Assembly: GCA_026002975.1 (NCBI GenBank)
Contig: BPGJ01000001.1
Location: 186,001 to 250,000 of the forward strand
Reading direction: 5' to 3'
Length of the DNA: 64,000 nucleotides
From: Acidimicrobiia bacterium
GTDB taxonomy: Bacteria > Actinomycetota > Acidimicrobiia > Spongiisociales > ZC4RG35
Shown here: positions 1-13,761 of the stretch, in pieces
How the letters are laid out: every line of letters starts with the position of its first letter
Numbering within the stretch: position 1 is the stretch's first letter
Notes under the pieces: generated by a model
What the model saw: only the letters and a program-made list of their open reading frames with translations
Databases searched by the model: none
What the model was told of the DNA's origin: nothing
Translations under genes and position numbers: made by a program

Positions 1-1000
1 GCACGGACGGCCACAGGACCACCGGGGAGACCCGAACCGACCCCTCGAACAAGAACAGCCCTCCCAGGACCAGGGCCAGCGCGCCTCCCGCCGCCAACAC
101 GCCGACCCCCGGCACGAACAGTTCGGCGACCAGCAGGGCGATTCCCAGGACGAGCAGGGCCAGGCCGGCTCCCTGAACCGGGAGTATCGACAAGGCGAAG
201 AAAGCGAGGATCAGCAGGATGACCCCGGCGATGCCGGCGAATCCCAACCCGGGGTTCGCCGCTTCGTACACCACTGCGAGGGTGCCCAACGAGAGGAAGA
301 GGAACGCCAGGTTGGGGTCGGCGAGCCGTGCCAGGATCGTCCGGAACACACCGAGCTCGAACCGGTCCGCCAATGCATCGGCGGTGGACAGCGTCACCTC
401 CGACCCGTCGGCGAGCCGCACCCGCCTCCCATCCAGTTCTTCGAGGAGGGACCCCAGATCGTCCGACACCATGTCGACGACGCCCTGGGCCACCGCCTGG
501 GAGGCGGGAAGCGATCGTCCCTCCCGGACCGCGGCTTCGGCGAACTCGACGCTGCGACCCCGCTCCTCCGCCACCGACACTGCGAAAGCCACCGCGTCCT
601 CGATCACCTTCTCGGGGATCTCACCGCCCTGCAGGTCGACCGGGGTTGCCGCACCGATCGAGGTGGCGGGTGCCATGGCGGCGACGTGGGCAGCCATGGT
701 GATGAAGGTCCCAGCCGAGGCGGCCCGAGCGCCGGAGGGCGACACGTACACCACCACCGGGACCCGGGCGCCCAAGAACTCCTGGACGATCTCCCGCATG
801 GAGGTGTCGAGCCCGCCCGGCGTGTCGAGGAGCACCACCAGCGCCTGGTAGTCGGCCTGCTCGGCACGCTCCACCGCGTCCGCCAGGTAGTCGGCCACCA
901 CCGGGGTGATCGGCCCGTCCACCTCGGCGATCAGCACCCGCTCCTCACCGGTAGAGGCGAGCAGCCAGCCGACCATCAGGAGGGCGCAGAGGGTCTTCAC
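1..1000 (-). CDS. NfeD/ClpP-class membrane serine protease (3' end cut by window)
   Basis: Read on the minus strand from a GTG at 1000 and open to the window edge, so the C-terminus is missing. The product begins with a short signal-like hydrophobic segment, then a ClpP/crotonase-fold protease domain with the SPSGARAASAGTFI stretch that carries the nucleophilic Ser of NfeD1b proteins. Near the left edge come several hydrophobic segments (VVYEAANPGLGFAGIAGVILLI onward) as in the NfeD membrane region. Family members cleave hydrophobic segments of membrane partners such as stomatins; no stomatin gene is visible here because the window ends. An in-frame ATG at 976 is an alternative start but would remove the signal segment. 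The gene lies downstream of rpoC on the same strand, separated by a hairpin. Confidence 0.85.
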   Translation of the reverse strand, partial: MKTLCALLMVGWLLASTGEERVLIAEVDGPITPVVADYLADAVERAEQADYQALVVLLDTPGGLDTSMREIVQEFLGARVPVVVYVSPSGARAASAGTFITMAAHVAAMAPATSIGAATPVDLQGGEIPEKVIEDAVAFAVSVAEERGRSVEFAEAAVREGRSLPASQAVAQGVVDMVSDDLGSLLEELDGRRVRLADGSEVTLSTADALADRFELGVFRTILARLADPNLAFLFLSLGTLAVVYEAANPGLGFAGIAGVILLILAFFALSILPVQGAGLALLVLGIALLVAELFVPGVGVLAAGGALALVLGGLFLFEGSVRVSPVVLWPSV

Positions 1001-1029
1001 ACCCCCCAGTCTCCCACAGCCGGAAGTCC

Positions 1030-1054
1030 GGCGGGCCCGTCCGCCGGGCCCGCC
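1030..1054 (-). terminator. Hairpin after rpoC
   Basis: A perfect 9-base-pair inverted repeat (GGCGGGCCC / GGGCCCGCC) with a 7-base loop sits 7 bases beyond the rpoC stop. There is no T-run, as is common for terminators in high-GC actinobacteria. It probably separates rpoBC transcription from the NfeD gene. Confidence 0.55.
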
Positions 1055-1060
1055 GACCTG

Positions 1061-4993
<3,933 letters not shown>

Positions 4994-5025
4994 CTCGTCC
5001 CTCTCTTCTTCCTCGTCGTCCTAGC

Positions 5026-8000
5026 TCAGACTTCCACTTCGGGTCGCTCCGGCCGGGACAGGTCGATCCCCAGGGATTCCTGCGGTCGGTAGACCTCCTC
5101 CTCCAACGCCTGGAGCTCGACCTCCTCACCGGCCGAGAGCATTTCGACGTTGAGGCACAGCGACTGCATCTCCTTGACCAGCACCCGGAAGCTCTCCGGG
5201 ATACCCGGCTCGGGGATGTTGTCTCCCTTGACGATCGCCTCGTACACCTTGACCCGCCCCTGCACGTCGTCGGATTTGATGGTCAAGAGCTCTTGGAGGG
5301 CGTAGGCGGCTCCGTAGGCCTCGAGCGCCCACACTTCCATCTCCCCGAAACGCTGACCACCGAACTGGGCCTTCCCGCCCAGAGGCTGCTGGGTGATCAT
5401 CGAGTAGGGGCCGGTGGAGCGGGCGTGGATCTTGTCGTCCACCAGGTGCACCAGCTTCAGCATGTAGATGTACCCGACCGTCACCGGGGTGTCGAAGGGC
5501 TCGCCGGTGCGTCCGTCGTACAGCACCGCCTTGCCGTCCGGCCCCACCAGCCGCTGGCCGTCCCGGTTGGGCCGGGCGTGCCGGAGCAGGGTGAGGATCT
5601 CGTCCTCCCGGGCTCCGTCGAACACCGGAGAAGCGACCTTGGTCCACGGCTCGGCGCCCTGGGCGGCCGGCCCTTCGCCTTCGAACGGCTCCCATCCCTG
5701 GGCCGCCGCCCAGCCCAGGTGGGTTTCCAGGACCTGGCCCAGGTTCATGCGGGACGGCACACCCAGGGGGGAGAGCACGATGTCCACCGGAGTGCCGTCC
5801 TCCAGGAACGGCATGTCCTCCTCGGGCAGGATCTTGGCGATGACGCCCTTGTTGCCGTGGCGTCCCGCCAGCTTGTCGCCCTCCGCCACCTTCCGTTGCT
5901 GAGCCACGTAGACCCGCACAAGTTCGTTGACCCCCGGCGGCAAGTCGTAACCCTCGGACCGCTTGAACACCTTGACCGCGATCACCTTCCCCGACTCCCC
6001 GTGGGGCACCTTGAGGGAGGTGTCCCGCACCTCCCGGGCCTTCTCGCCGAAGATCGCCCTGAGGAGACGTTCCTCGGGTGTGAGTTCGGTCTCCCCCTTG
6101 GGCGTCACCTTGCCCACCAGGTAGTCGCCGGGGCCGACCTCGGCGCCGATCCGGATGATCCCGTTCTCGTCGAGATCGGCCAGCACCTCGTCGGCCACGT
6201 TGGGGATGTCCCGGGTGATCTCCTCGGCGCCCAGTTTCGTGTCCCGGGCGTCGATCTCGTGCTCTTCGATGTGGATCGAGGTGAGGATGTCCTCTTTGAC
6301 GAGCCGCTCGGAAACGACGATGGCGTCCTCGAAGTTGTGTCCGTTCCACGGCATGAACGCCACCAGCAGGTTGCGCCCCAGCGCCAACTCGCCGTGGTCG
6401 GTGGAGGGCCCGTCGGCGAGGACGTCCCCTCTGGCGACCACGTCGCCTTCCCGCACGATCGGCTTCTGGTTGATGCAGGTTCCCTGGTTGGACCGCTCGA
6501 ACTTGGCCAGCCGGAACTCGTGCTTGGCGTTGGTGCCCTTCTCCTTCACCACGATCCGGTCGCCGGTGACCTCCACCACCTCACCGTCGACCGGTGAGAC
6601 GATCATGTCCCCCGAGTCGAGGGCGGCTCGTCGCTCCACACCCGTCCCGACCAGCGGGGCGTCGGTCCTCAGCAGAGGCACGGCCTGCCGCTGCATGTTC
6701 GAACCCATCAGCGCCCGGTTGGCGTCGTCGTGCTCGAGGAACGGGATGAGCGCGGTCGAGACCGACACGATCTGCTTGGGGGAGACGTCCATGTAGTCGA
6801 CCTGGTCGGCGTCGACCAGGGTGACCTCTCCGCCCGCGATCCGGCAGAGCACCTTGTCGTTCAGGAAACGTCCGTCCTCCCCCACCGGCGCGTTGGCCTG
6901 GGCGATGACGTACCGCTCCTCCTCGGTGGCGGTCAGATACTCGATCCGGTCGGTGACCCGGCCCTGCTCCACCTTCCGGTAGGGCGTCTCGATGAACCCG
7001 AACCGGTTCACCCGGGCGTAGGTGGCGAGCGACCCGATCAACCCGATGTTGGGTCCTTCCGGGGTCTCGATGGGGCACATCCGTCCGTAGTGGGACGGGT
7101 GGACGTCCCGGACTTCGAACCCGGCCCGTTCCCGGGACAGACCCCCTGGGCCCAGCGCCGAGAGTCGCCGCCGATGGGTGAGCGCCGCCAGCGGGTTGGG
7201 CTGGTCCATGAACTGGGAGAGTTGGGAGCTTCCAAAGAACTCCCTGATGGCCGCGGTCACCGGTCGGATGTTGATGAGGGTCTGCGGGGTGATCGCGTCC
7301 GGGTCCTGGGTGGTCATCCGCTCCCTGACCACCCTTTCCAGGCGGGTGAGACCCACCCGCACCTGGTTCTGGATCAGCTCCCCGACCGTGCGAACCCGCC
7401 GGTTGCCGAAGTGGTCGATGTCGTCGGTCACCACCGGAACCTCCTGGCCCCGATGGGTGGTGACCGTCTTCTCGCCGGCGTGGAGCGCGATCAGATAGCG
7501 GATCGTGTCGACGATGTCCTCGTCCCGGAGCATCTGCATGCCGGCCGCCCGATAGTCGTCGGGCATCGGCTCCTGGAACTTCTGGCAGATCTTGTAGCGA
7601 CCGACCCGGGTGAGGTCGTACCGTTTGGGGTTGCGGAAGAGGGTTTGGATCAGACCCCGGGCCGACTCGACGGTGGTCGGCTCCCCGGGCCTCAGCTTCC
7701 GGTACAGGTCGATCAGCGCCTCCTCCCGGTCGACCACCGTGTCCCGTTCGAGGGTGTTGCGGATCGACTCGGCTCCACCGAACATCTCGAGGATCTCGTC
7801 GTCGGTCTCGGCGATACCGAGAGCCTTGAGGAAGGCGGTCACGTACTGGCGGCGCTTACGGTCGACCCTGACCCCGATGGTGTCCCGCTTGTCGGTGTCG
7901 AACTCGAGCCAGGCCCCCCGGCCGGGGATCACCTTCCCCGAATAGATGAGCTTGTCGAGGCTCTTGTCGGGAGTGACGTCGAAGTAGATGCCGGGCGAGC

Positions 8001-8400
8001 GCACGAGCTGGGAGACGATGACCCGCTCGGTGCCGTTGATGATGAACACCCCGTTGTCGGTCATCATCGGGAAGTCCCCGAGGAAGACCTGCTGCTCCTT
8101 GATCTCCCCGGTCTGCCGGTTCATGAACCGGGCGGTCACGAACAGCGGTCGGGCGTAGTTGGCGTCCCGCTCCTTGCACTCTTCGATGGTCAGGGGCGGG
8201 TCGCCGAACCGGTGGTCGGTCAGCTCGAGAGCCAGGTTCCCGGTGAAGTCCTCGATCGGGGATATCTCGTCGAAGATCTCCCTCAGTCCCTCGTCGAGGA
8301 ACCACTGGAAGGACTCCCGCTGGATGGCCAACAGGTCGGGAAGCGGCAAGACCTCGGGGATCTTGGCGAACGAAAGGCGATCAATGGCGCGCGAGGACAA
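5026..8400 (-). CDS. rpoB: DNA-directed RNA polymerase subunit beta
   Basis: Beta subunit of RNA polymerase, 1124 residues, collinear with other actinobacterial RpoB. The rifampicin pocket is clear near residues 388-420 (SQLSQFMDQ, then [34 protein letters not shown]). The position after DQ (E. coli 518) is Pro instead of Asn; this site varies between phyla, so it does not by itself predict resistance. The C-terminal [14 protein letters not shown] clamp segment is present. Start is a TTG with an excellent AAGGAGG ribosome binding site five bases upstream. Unlike the common rplJ-rplL-rpoB order, the gene upstream encodes an unrelated small membrane protein, so rpoBC has its own promoter. Confidence 0.98.
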   Translation of the reverse strand: MSSRAIDRLSFAKIPEVLPLPDLLAIQRESFQWFLDEGLREIFDEISPIEDFTGNLALELTDHRFGDPPLTIEECKERDANYARPLFVTARFMNRQTGEIKEQQVFLGDFPMMTDNGVFIINGTERVIVSQLVRSPGIYFDVTPDKSLDKLIYSGKVIPGRGAWLEFDTDKRDTIGVRVDRKRRQYVTAFLKALGIAETDDEILEMFGGAESIRNTLERDTVVDREEALIDLYRKLRPGEPTTVESARGLIQTLFRNPKRYDLTRVGRYKICQKFQEPMPDDYRAAGMQMLRDEDIVDTIRYLIALHAGEKTVTTHRGQEVPVVTDDIDHFGNRRVRTVGELIQNQVRVGLTRLERVVRERMTTQDPDAITPQTLINIRPVTAAIREFFGSSQLSQFMDQPNPLAALTHRRRLSALGPGGLSRERAGFEVRDVHPSHYGRMCPIETPEGPNIGLIGSLATYARVNRFGFIETPYRKVEQGRVTDRIEYLTATEEERYVIAQANAPVGEDGRFLNDKVLCRIAGGEVTLVDADQVDYMDVSPKQIVSVSTALIPFLEHDDANRALMGSNMQRQAVPLLRTDAPLVGTGVERRAALDSGDMIVSPVDGEVVEVTGDRIVVKEKGTNAKHEFRLAKFERSNQGTCINQKPIVREGDVVARGDVLADGPSTDHGELALGRNLLVAFMPWNGHNFEDAIVVSERLVKEDILTSIHIEEHEIDARDTKLGAEEITRDIPNVADEVLADLDENGIIRIGAEVGPGDYLVGKVTPKGETELTPEERLLRAIFGEKAREVRDTSLKVPHGESGKVIAVKVFKRSEGYDLPPGVNELVRVYVAQQRKVAEGDKLAGRHGNKGVIAKILPEEDMPFLEDGTPVDIVLSPLGVPSRMNLGQVLETHLGWAAAQGWEPFEGEGPAAQGAEPWTKVASPVFDGAREDEILTLLRHARPNRDGQRLVGPDGKAVLYDGRTGEPFDTPVTVGYIYMLKLVHLVDDKIHARSTGPYSMITQQPLGGKAQFGGQRFGEMEVWALEAYGAAYALQELLTIKSDDVQGRVKVYEAIVKGDNIPEPGIPESFRVLVKEMQSLCLNVEMLSAGEEVELQALEEEVYRPQESLGIDLSRPERPEVEV

Positions 8401-8467
8401 CGCATCCTCCTTCGGTCAACGACTCGGCAATCAACGGCTTGAGGGATAGGCGGTAGGCAGGTGCGGA

Positions 8468-8495
8468 AGGATAACAGACCCCAACGCTCATTCAA
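8468..8495 (-). promoter_or_regulatory. Probable sigma-70 type promoter of rpoBC
   Basis: On the minus strand a TTGAAT box (8490-8495) and a TATCCT box (8468-8473) are spaced by 16 bases in an AT-richer patch. They lie about 68 bases before the rpoB TTG. This leaves a short 5' leader containing the strong ribosome binding site. Boxes and spacing are seen; the transcription start is inferred. Confidence 0.6.
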
Positions 8496-8600
8496 AACAC
8501 AAGGAAACAAACCCCCCGAGCTCCGCATCGACGCGAACCGGTCGGGCCCGTCGGCGGAAGATCGGCCGTCGGCTCCGGCCTGCTTGTACCGGGCACCATG

Positions 8601-8756
8601 CTAAGCAGCCGGGCCGGGGAGTGTCAACGCTCCCAGAGTGGGATCGTCTCCCACACCCAGGAGATGGGCCACGATCAAGGCCACGATGAAGACGATCGTG
8701 GCTATCACCAGCCCGACCAACCACTCGGGCGCGGGACGCCGATGCCGGGCCCTCAT
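8601..8756 (-). CDS. Small single-span membrane protein (51 aa)
   Basis: A 51-residue product with a basic N-terminus (MRARHRRPAPEW) and one long hydrophobic helix (VIATIVFIVALIVAHLL), then a short polar tail. Its ATG overlaps the stop of the upstream flavoprotein gene (ATGA), so it is translationally coupled to it. The topology rule (positive residues inside) predicts a cytoplasmic N-terminus. I do not recognise a family. Its end lies only about 105 bases from the rpoB promoter region. Confidence 0.6.
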   Translation of the reverse strand: MRARHRRPAPEWLVGLVIATIVFIVALIVAHLLGVGDDPTLGALTLPGPAA

Positions 8757-9955
8757 GCCAGCGACGATCCACGGGTCCCGTCGATGGGGCCCACTCCGGT
8801 CCGGAGGCCCAGGGCGAACCTCCCGTAGGCGATCATATTCCGATCCCAGTTGACCGCGATCTGGGCGGCCGCGGCTTGGAGGTCCCGGAAGGCCGCGGTG
8901 GCACGGTCGCTCGCCGACAGGCCCGCCGCGCCGGTGGAGCGAACCAGCCGGTGGAGCGCGTCGACGCAGGTGCGGGTCGCCCAGGCCCGGTCCCGGAGGA
9001 CGGTGGCGTGCTCCTCGGGAGTCAGCCGGCTCCCCTCCGCAAGTCGCCGTCGCTGGAGTTCGACCACGTCGTAGGCGATCCTTCGGGCCGCGTCGATCTC
9101 GGCTGCCGAGTGGGCCAGCCGCTCCTGAACCACCGACGACTCGGCGACCCGATCCCCGAAGACGGTGCCCACCCGCTGGGAGGTGGTCCACCGGTAGTGC
9201 TCGTAGCCGGCCCGGGCCAGACCGAGAACCGGCCCGAGGATGGAGGTCCCGAACAGCGATCCCACGTCGGCCCGGTACAGATAGTGGTCGTGGACGACCG
9301 ATCCGGGAGGGTCTGCGCCCAGGAGTCTCTCGGCCTCCACCGCCCGATGCGGGGGAACGTACACGTCCTCGGCGACCAGGTCCCGCGACCCGGTGCCGTT
9401 GAGGCCGATCACTCTCCACTCTCCTTCCGGCCGGTAGTCCCGGCGGGGGATCAGACAGATCCACTCGTCGCCGATTCGCCCATCTGCGTCGGGGAGCACC
9501 GCCGAGACCAGCGCCCAGTCCGAGTGGTCGACACAGGAGGTGAAACGCCAGTGACCGGAGAGGAGGAATCCGTCCCCGGTCCACCGCAGGGTCCCGTGGT
9601 TGGTGGCGGTGGCGTGGACTATCAGGGGATCCCCGCCTTCGCCCCACACCTCCTCTTGGGCTTCAGGCGGAAAGCGGGCGACGAGATAAGCCTGGGATGC
9701 CACCACCGAGGCCAGCCACGCCGCCGACCCGCAGCCCCGGGCCAGCACCTCCCCAAGTTCGATCTGGGCGCCCCAGTCGAGCTCGAGCCCGCCGAACTTG
9801 GCCGGCTGGAATACCCGGGTCACTCCGATCCGCTTGAGTTCGGCCACGGTCTCGTCGTGGAGGCGGCCGATCCTCTCCGCCTCCGGGTTCCTCTCCGCCA
9901 GTCGGGGGACCAGATCCCCCGCTTCCTCCAACAGCGAGTTCGGCGCCGCCGTCAT
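8753..9955 (-). CDS. HsaA/HpaH-like flavin-dependent monooxygenase (acyl-CoA dehydrogenase fold)
   Basis: A 400-residue protein with the acyl-CoA dehydrogenase fold but the features of the group D monooxygenase branch (HsaA, DszC). These are an N-terminal helical domain, a middle beta domain with FLLSGHWRFTSCVDHSDW, the NGTGSRDLVAEDVYVP segment, and a type-2 C-terminal helical domain. Members of that branch oxidise aromatic or steroid-derived substrates using reduced flavin from a partner reductase. No reductase or ring-cleavage gene is adjacent, so the substrate is unknown. A TAGCCT element lies six bases before the ATG and no ribosome binding site is seen, so the mRNA is probably leaderless. 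Confidence 0.8.
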   Translation of the reverse strand: MTAAPNSLLEEAGDLVPRLAERNPEAERIGRLHDETVAELKRIGVTRVFQPAKFGGLELDWGAQIELGEVLARGCGSAAWLASVVASQAYLVARFPPEAQEEVWGEGGDPLIVHATATNHGTLRWTGDGFLLSGHWRFTSCVDHSDWALVSAVLPDADGRIGDEWICLIPRRDYRPEGEWRVIGLNGTGSRDLVAEDVYVPPHRAVEAERLLGADPPGSVVHDHYLYRADVGSLFGTSILGPVLGLARAGYEHYRWTTSQRVGTVFGDRVAESSVVQERLAHSAAEIDAARRIAYDVVELQRRRLAEGSRLTPEEHATVLRDRAWATRTCVDALHRLVRSTGAAGLSASDRATAAFRDLQAAAAQIAVNWDRNMIAYGRFALGLRTGVGPIDGTRGSSLA

Positions 9956-9961
9956 GGCTCC

Positions 9962-9967
9962 AGGCTA
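9962..9967 (-). promoter_or_regulatory. Leaderless-type -10 element of the flavoprotein gene
   Basis: TAGCCT on the minus strand, six bases before the ATG at 9955. Confidence 0.5.
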
Positions 9968-10309
9968 TCCCCGCCCGGCCGCGTCATCGACCTGTCGGGC
10001 CATCTGGTCGAGACGAGTGAAGGCCTCTCGGAATCCCTCGGGTGGGGGGCAGTCGAAGTAGACGGTTTCGGCTTCCCTGATCCAGGCGTCAACCATCTCG
10101 TCGAGCCTCTCACTGGGACCGGGTATCAGCTCGGTGCGAGCCTCCCGCAGCTCCGTGAGAGCAGTCTGACAGTCACTCTTCTCGAGACTGTCGGCCACCG
10201 GGAGCGCCTGGCGGACCCGGTCCCAGCGGTCGGTCCACTCTGCCAGGCCGGGCCGGGGCGAAACGCAGGCCACCACGACCAGAACCACGACCAGGGTTCG
10301 GTGGCTCAC
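9965..10309 (-). CDS. Small secreted protein of unknown function
   Basis: A 114-residue protein with a signal peptide (TLVVVLVVVACVSPRPGLAEW) and a mainly helical, charged mature part. Two cysteines in the mature part (SDCQTAL and FDCPPP) could form a disulfide. The Cys inside the hydrophobic segment (VVACVS) could be a weak lipobox, but the residues before it fit poorly. It follows the MscS gene by about ten bases and probably shares its transcript. No family recognised. Confidence 0.6.
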   Translation of the reverse strand: MSHRTLVVVLVVVACVSPRPGLAEWTDRWDRVRQALPVADSLEKSDCQTALTELREARTELIPGPSERLDEMVDAWIREAETVYFDCPPPEGFREAFTRLDQMARQVDDAAGRG

Positions 10310-10319
10310 CCGGGGCAGG

Positions 10320-11240
10320 CTAGCCGCCGTCGCCCCGCTCCTCGGCGGTGACCGACACCACCCGCAGGGTGTCGGTTATCACCGTCCGGTGGGTCGGGTA
10401 GGCCAGCTCGACGGCCGGTTCGGCGGCGATCCCGTCCAGCACGGCGCGCCATATCTCGTCGGCGTATCGCCGGCGTTCCCTGACGGGAACGAGGTAGCGG
10501 CCCACTACTTTCACCCCGGAGTCCTCCACCGCCACATAGGTGGTCGGATCGAGGTGACGGTATCGGATCAGATAGGTGCGTCCGGCGCGTTCGATGGCCC
10601 GTTGGATGGGACCGGTAGCGGGGGCGTGGGCCCGCAGGGCGGCGGCCACCAGCTCCTCGGCCCGCCGCCAGTCGCTCTCGAAGGTGACCAGCACCGGCAG
10701 CTCCTCCCATATGTAGGGGAATCCTTCGGTGTAGTTGGCGAGCTGGGAGGTGAACACCTTGCCGTTGGGGACGTGGATCAGGCGACCGGTGGACTGCTCG
10801 GCGCCCACCCAGTTGCCCACCTCGAGCATCGAGAACCGGAACGCACGAATGTCGACCACGTCGCCTTTCACTCCCTCGATCTCGATCCGGTCACCGACCA
10901 CGAAGGGTTTGCGGGCGACGATGTAGAACCACGCCGCCAGGTTCTCCAACACGTCGGCGAGGGCGATCGCCACCCCGGCGGAGAGGATCCCCAGATAGGT
11001 GGTGAGGCCACCCACCCCGCCGAACCAGATCTGGACGAGGCCGAGGAGACCCACCGCGGTGACGACGTAGGCGACCCACTTGCGAGCCCGGAAGTAGGTC
11101 TCCTGTCCCTCGATCCGTACGTGGATCGCCCTCAGCACCAGCCAACGGACCAGCACCAGGGCGGCCAGCAACCCGAGCGACAGGAGCAGCCGGACGAGGG
11201 TTGGGCTGGTGGATTCCCACCACTGGAGGATCGGCTCCAT
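10320..11240 (-). CDS. MscS-type mechanosensitive channel
   Basis: A 306-residue small-conductance mechanosensitive channel. Three hydrophobic segments occupy the first 130 residues. The pore-lining helix is followed by the signature LENLAAWFYIVARKPFVVGDRIEIEG, which leads into the beta domain and the C-terminal alpha/beta vestibule. The role is release of solutes on hypo-osmotic shock in the inner membrane. A TAACGT element stands eight bases before the ATG, so transcription may begin close to the start codon. Downstream is the small secreted protein gene. Confidence 0.88.
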   Translation of the reverse strand: MEPILQWWESTSPTLVRLLLSLGLLAALVLVRWLVLRAIHVRIEGQETYFRARKWVAYVVTAVGLLGLVQIWFGGVGGLTTYLGILSAGVAIALADVLENLAAWFYIVARKPFVVGDRIEIEGVKGDVVDIRAFRFSMLEVGNWVGAEQSTGRLIHVPNGKVFTSQLANYTEGFPYIWEELPVLVTFESDWRRAEELVAAALRAHAPATGPIQRAIERAGRTYLIRYRHLDPTTYVAVEDSGVKVVGRYLVPVRERRRYADEIWRAVLDGIAAEPAVELAYPTHRTVITDTLRVVSVTAEERGDGG

Positions 11241-11282
11241 CTCCCGGAACGTTAGGGGGCGCGTTCCCCTCCGGGCGGAAAC

Positions 11283-12791
11283 TCAGCCCCGACGGGAGAG
11301 GAAGGCGGCGCCGCCCGCCGCTGCCCCGGCCATGGCGGGTAACCAATACGAGACCAGGCGGAATACGAGGACGGGGCCCATGCCGACCGCGGCAGGCACC
11401 CCGAACACCCCCAGCGCCCCCAGGAGTCCGACCTCGGTGTACAACACCCCACCAGGCGTGCCGGGAAGTCCACCCACCAGCTGGGACACCCCGAAGGAAG
11501 CCACCACCTGGGAGGGTTTGAGGGCGATCTCGAAGGCTGCCAGGGTGAGTCCCAGCGCCATGCTCTCGGCCAACACCCGGGTCGCGACCAGCGCCGCGGC
11601 GCGCCGGTCCAGGTGGTGGTCGACCAGGACCGAACCCACCCTGTCCCGGAACCTCGGAGGCACGACGGGCAGGAGCCTACGCAGACGAGCCGATGCCAGC
11701 AGGAGCACTCCCCCCAACAGGCACAGGCCGAGGGCCAGACCCCAGCCGGTCCAACCGAGGCCGGGAGCCCACCGGAGGGTCACCCATCCGAGGGCGAGCC
11801 CGGTTCCCAGGGCGAGCCCTCCGTAACTGAGAACGGTCGCCCTCAGGGCGGCGCCCGCGGTCCTCCAGTCCCCCCCGACCGCCCACGCCATGGCAAGAGG
11901 GGTGATCGCCCCGCCGGCGGGCACCAGTCGGGCGACACCGGTTCCGACCAGGGCGGCCCCCAGCGCCGCAGACCGCGACACGTCGAGCCCGGAGCGGTGC
12001 GCGCCGCTCCGGAAGAGCTCCCCTAAGGCCAACTTCGCCCCGAACTCGGCCAACACCGCCCCGAACAGGAGGACCCAGCCTCGGGGACCGACCCTCACCT
12101 GGCCTAGCGTGGCTCTGGTCAGTCCGAGGTACACGGGAAGGCCCACGCCGAACAGCACCACCGGCCAGGCGAGGGAGGATCGGCGGGAGGTCTCCGAGGG
12201 AGGACGCGGGTCGTGGTCGAAGAACACCCGCTCCGCCAGTCCTCGACGGCTCCATCCGGCGTTCCCCTCCGCCCGTCGGGCGATCATGAGGGCGGCGAGT
12301 CCCGAGGTGAGCGCCACGGTGGGGGTGGGCGCCGAGACGGACAGCGAGAACGCCGGGAGAAGGGCCCAGCCGAAGAATCCCGCCGGTCCACCCCCGAGTC
12401 GCCACCCGGCGAGCGCCCACAGGCCAGGCCAGACCAGGACCCAAGGCGCTGCTGCCAGCACCACGCCGACCGAGGTCGCCAAGCCCCTCCCACCCCGACG
12501 ACGATGCCACACCGGCCAATCGTTGCCCGCCACCGCGGCCAGCCCCACCGCCACCTGGTCGAGTTCCCCCAGCCCGATCCTCCGCGCCACCAGGACGGGT
12601 AGCAGACCCTTGTGGCCGTCCAGGGCGGCGAGGGTCACCCCGGCGGTCAAGCCGGCCTGCCGAGTGGCGTTACCTGCGCCCGGATTGCCGCTCCCCGAGT
12701 GGTGCAGGTCCACCTTCCACCGCGCCTCGACCACCTTCCAGGTCGGAGCGGCCCCCACCAGATAGGCGAGCGCCACCGCGACCGGCGTCAA
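11283..12791 (-). CDS. PlsY-like acyltransferase fused to an LPG-synthase-type (UPF0104) membrane domain
   Basis: A 502-residue polytopic membrane protein with two recognisable halves. Residues 1 to about 190 resemble PlsY, the acyl-phosphate:glycerol-3-phosphate acyltransferase. The glycine-rich motif SGNPGAGNATR, a DGHKG motif and the RRGGRGLATSVG motif appear in PlsY order; the usual GH(x)FP is GNDWP here. Residues from about 215 to the end match the UPF0104/LPG-synthase flippase family, ending in the hallmark GGLPGTPGGVLYTEVGLLGALGVFGVPA. The TTG start overlaps the stop of the carbonic anhydrase gene (TTGA), which indicates coupling; the PlsY homology begins only a few residues later. The two halves suggest acyl transfer linked to lipid translocation, but that is inference. 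No frameshift is needed to read through. Confidence 0.8.
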   Translation of the reverse strand: MTPVAVALAYLVGAAPTWKVVEARWKVDLHHSGSGNPGAGNATRQAGLTAGVTLAALDGHKGLLPVLVARRIGLGELDQVAVGLAAVAGNDWPVWHRRRGGRGLATSVGVVLAAAPWVLVWPGLWALAGWRLGGGPAGFFGWALLPAFSLSVSAPTPTVALTSGLAALMIARRAEGNAGWSRRGLAERVFFDHDPRPPSETSRRSSLAWPVVLFGVGLPVYLGLTRATLGQVRVGPRGWVLLFGAVLAEFGAKLALGELFRSGAHRSGLDVSRSAALGAALVGTGVARLVPAGGAITPLAMAWAVGGDWRTAGAALRATVLSYGGLALGTGLALGWVTLRWAPGLGWTGWGLALGLCLLGGVLLLASARLRRLLPVVPPRFRDRVGSVLVDHHLDRRAAALVATRVLAESMALGLTLAAFEIALKPSQVVASFGVSQLVGGLPGTPGGVLYTEVGLLGALGVFGVPAAVGMGPVLVFRLVSYWLPAMAGAAAGGAAFLSRRG

Positions 12792-13270
12792 ACGTGGACC
12801 TCGTCGAGGGCGCCGGTGGTGATGTCGAGCACGAACCCCCGGACCTCCCCGCGGAGGCCGGGATGGGACCTGAGTCGCCGCACCGACTCGCCAACGTGGT
12901 CCCTCACGTCCTCGAACCCTCCGAAGCTCTGGTCGGCTCGCCAGCCGGTGCCGGCCTCCAGCTCGGAGACCAGCATGGCTTCGTCCAGCCCCTCCATCCC
13001 GCAGCTGGTGTGAGCTATCACCACCACCGCCCGGGTGCCGAGGGCCGACTGGGACACCAGCAGCGAACGGACGACGTCGTCGGTCACCACCGCTCCGGCG
13101 TTCCGAATGACGTGGGCGTCGCCCGGCTCGACGCCGAACAGTCGGGCCGGATCGATCCGGGCGTCCATGCAGGTGAGGATGGCCAGCCGCCGACTGGGAT
13201 GGGGTCCGGTCGCCGGCGGCACCTCCCGACGTGACCGGTTCCACTCGACCAGCCCGTCGATCACGCTCAC
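12788..13270 (-). CDS. Beta-class carbonic anhydrase
   Basis: A 160-residue zinc enzyme for reversible hydration of CO2. The zinc ligands are visible: Cys34 and the catalytic-dyad Asp36 with Arg38 (CMDAR), then His87 and Cys90 (AHTSCGM). The IRNAGAVVTDDVVRSL segment is diagnostic for the short beta class also found in mycobacteria. The GTG start gives the family's normal N-terminus. It overlaps the CoA-binding protein gene upstream by four bases and the PlsY fusion gene downstream by four bases, so the three form one operon. Confidence 0.9.
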   Translation of the reverse strand: MSVIDGLVEWNRSRREVPPATGPHPSRRLAILTCMDARIDPARLFGVEPGDAHVIRNAGAVVTDDVVRSLLVSQSALGTRAVVVIAHTSCGMEGLDEAMLVSELEAGTGWRADQSFGGFEDVRDHVGESVRRLRSHPGLRGEVRGFVLDITTGALDEVHV

Positions 13271-13761
13271 ACCGCCCTCCTCCTCCGGGAAGAGATCACT
13301 CCCGTGTCGAAACCGGCCAGGTGGAGACGGCCCGAGAACCGGGCGTGCTCGATCTTCAGGCACCTGTCCTGGACCACCCGGAGGCCCGCATCGAGGGCAC
13401 GTCGGGCGGCTTCGTCGTTGCGGAGGCCGAGCTGGAACCAGACCACCTTGGCCCCCACCTGGATCGCCTCCTCCACCACCTGGGGGAGGTCTTCGGGCCG
13501 TCGGAAGCAGTCGACGATGTCGGGGGGTTCCGGCAACTCCCTCAAGCTCGGATAGCAACGGAGGCCCAACACCTCCTCGTATGCCGGGTTGACCGGGTAG
13601 ACACGGTAAGGGGTCCTGACGAGGTAGGTGGCGACGAAGTTGGAGGGGCGGAGAGGGTTGGCGGACACTCCGACCAGGGCGATCGACCGGGCCTCCCTCA
13701 GGATCCGCAGCCGTTCACCCGGGGTGGCGTCGGGTACCTTCGGGGTCTCGGTGATCGTCAT
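13267..13761 (-). CDS. CoA-binding domain protein (YccU family)
   Basis: A 164-residue Rossmann-type CoA-binding protein. The N-terminal [21 protein letters not shown] and the [20 protein letters not shown] segment are typical of the small YccU-type proteins. The middle [13 protein letters not shown] and the late [17 protein letters not shown] complete the family pattern. The ligand is presumed to be CoA or acyl-CoA; no enzymatic activity can be assigned. The start overlaps the stop of the metY gene (ATGA), so it is translationally coupled to it. This neighbourhood of sulfhydrylase plus CoA-binding protein is common in actinobacteria. Confidence 0.85.
   Translation of the reverse strand: MTITETPKVPDATPGERLRILREARSIALVGVSANPLRPSNFVATYLVRTPYRVYPVNPAYEEVLGLRCYPSLRELPEPPDIVDCFRRPEDLPQVVEEAIQVGAKVVWFQLGLRNDEAARRALDAGLRVVQDRCLKIEHARFSGRLHLAGFDTGVISSRRRRAV

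Noticed and set aside
7130-7245. Pro in place of Asn at the position matching E. coli RpoB 518, as a rifampicin-resistance change
   Set aside because: This position varies naturally between phyla; the main resistance positions (the Asp, His and Ser of the pocket) are unchanged.
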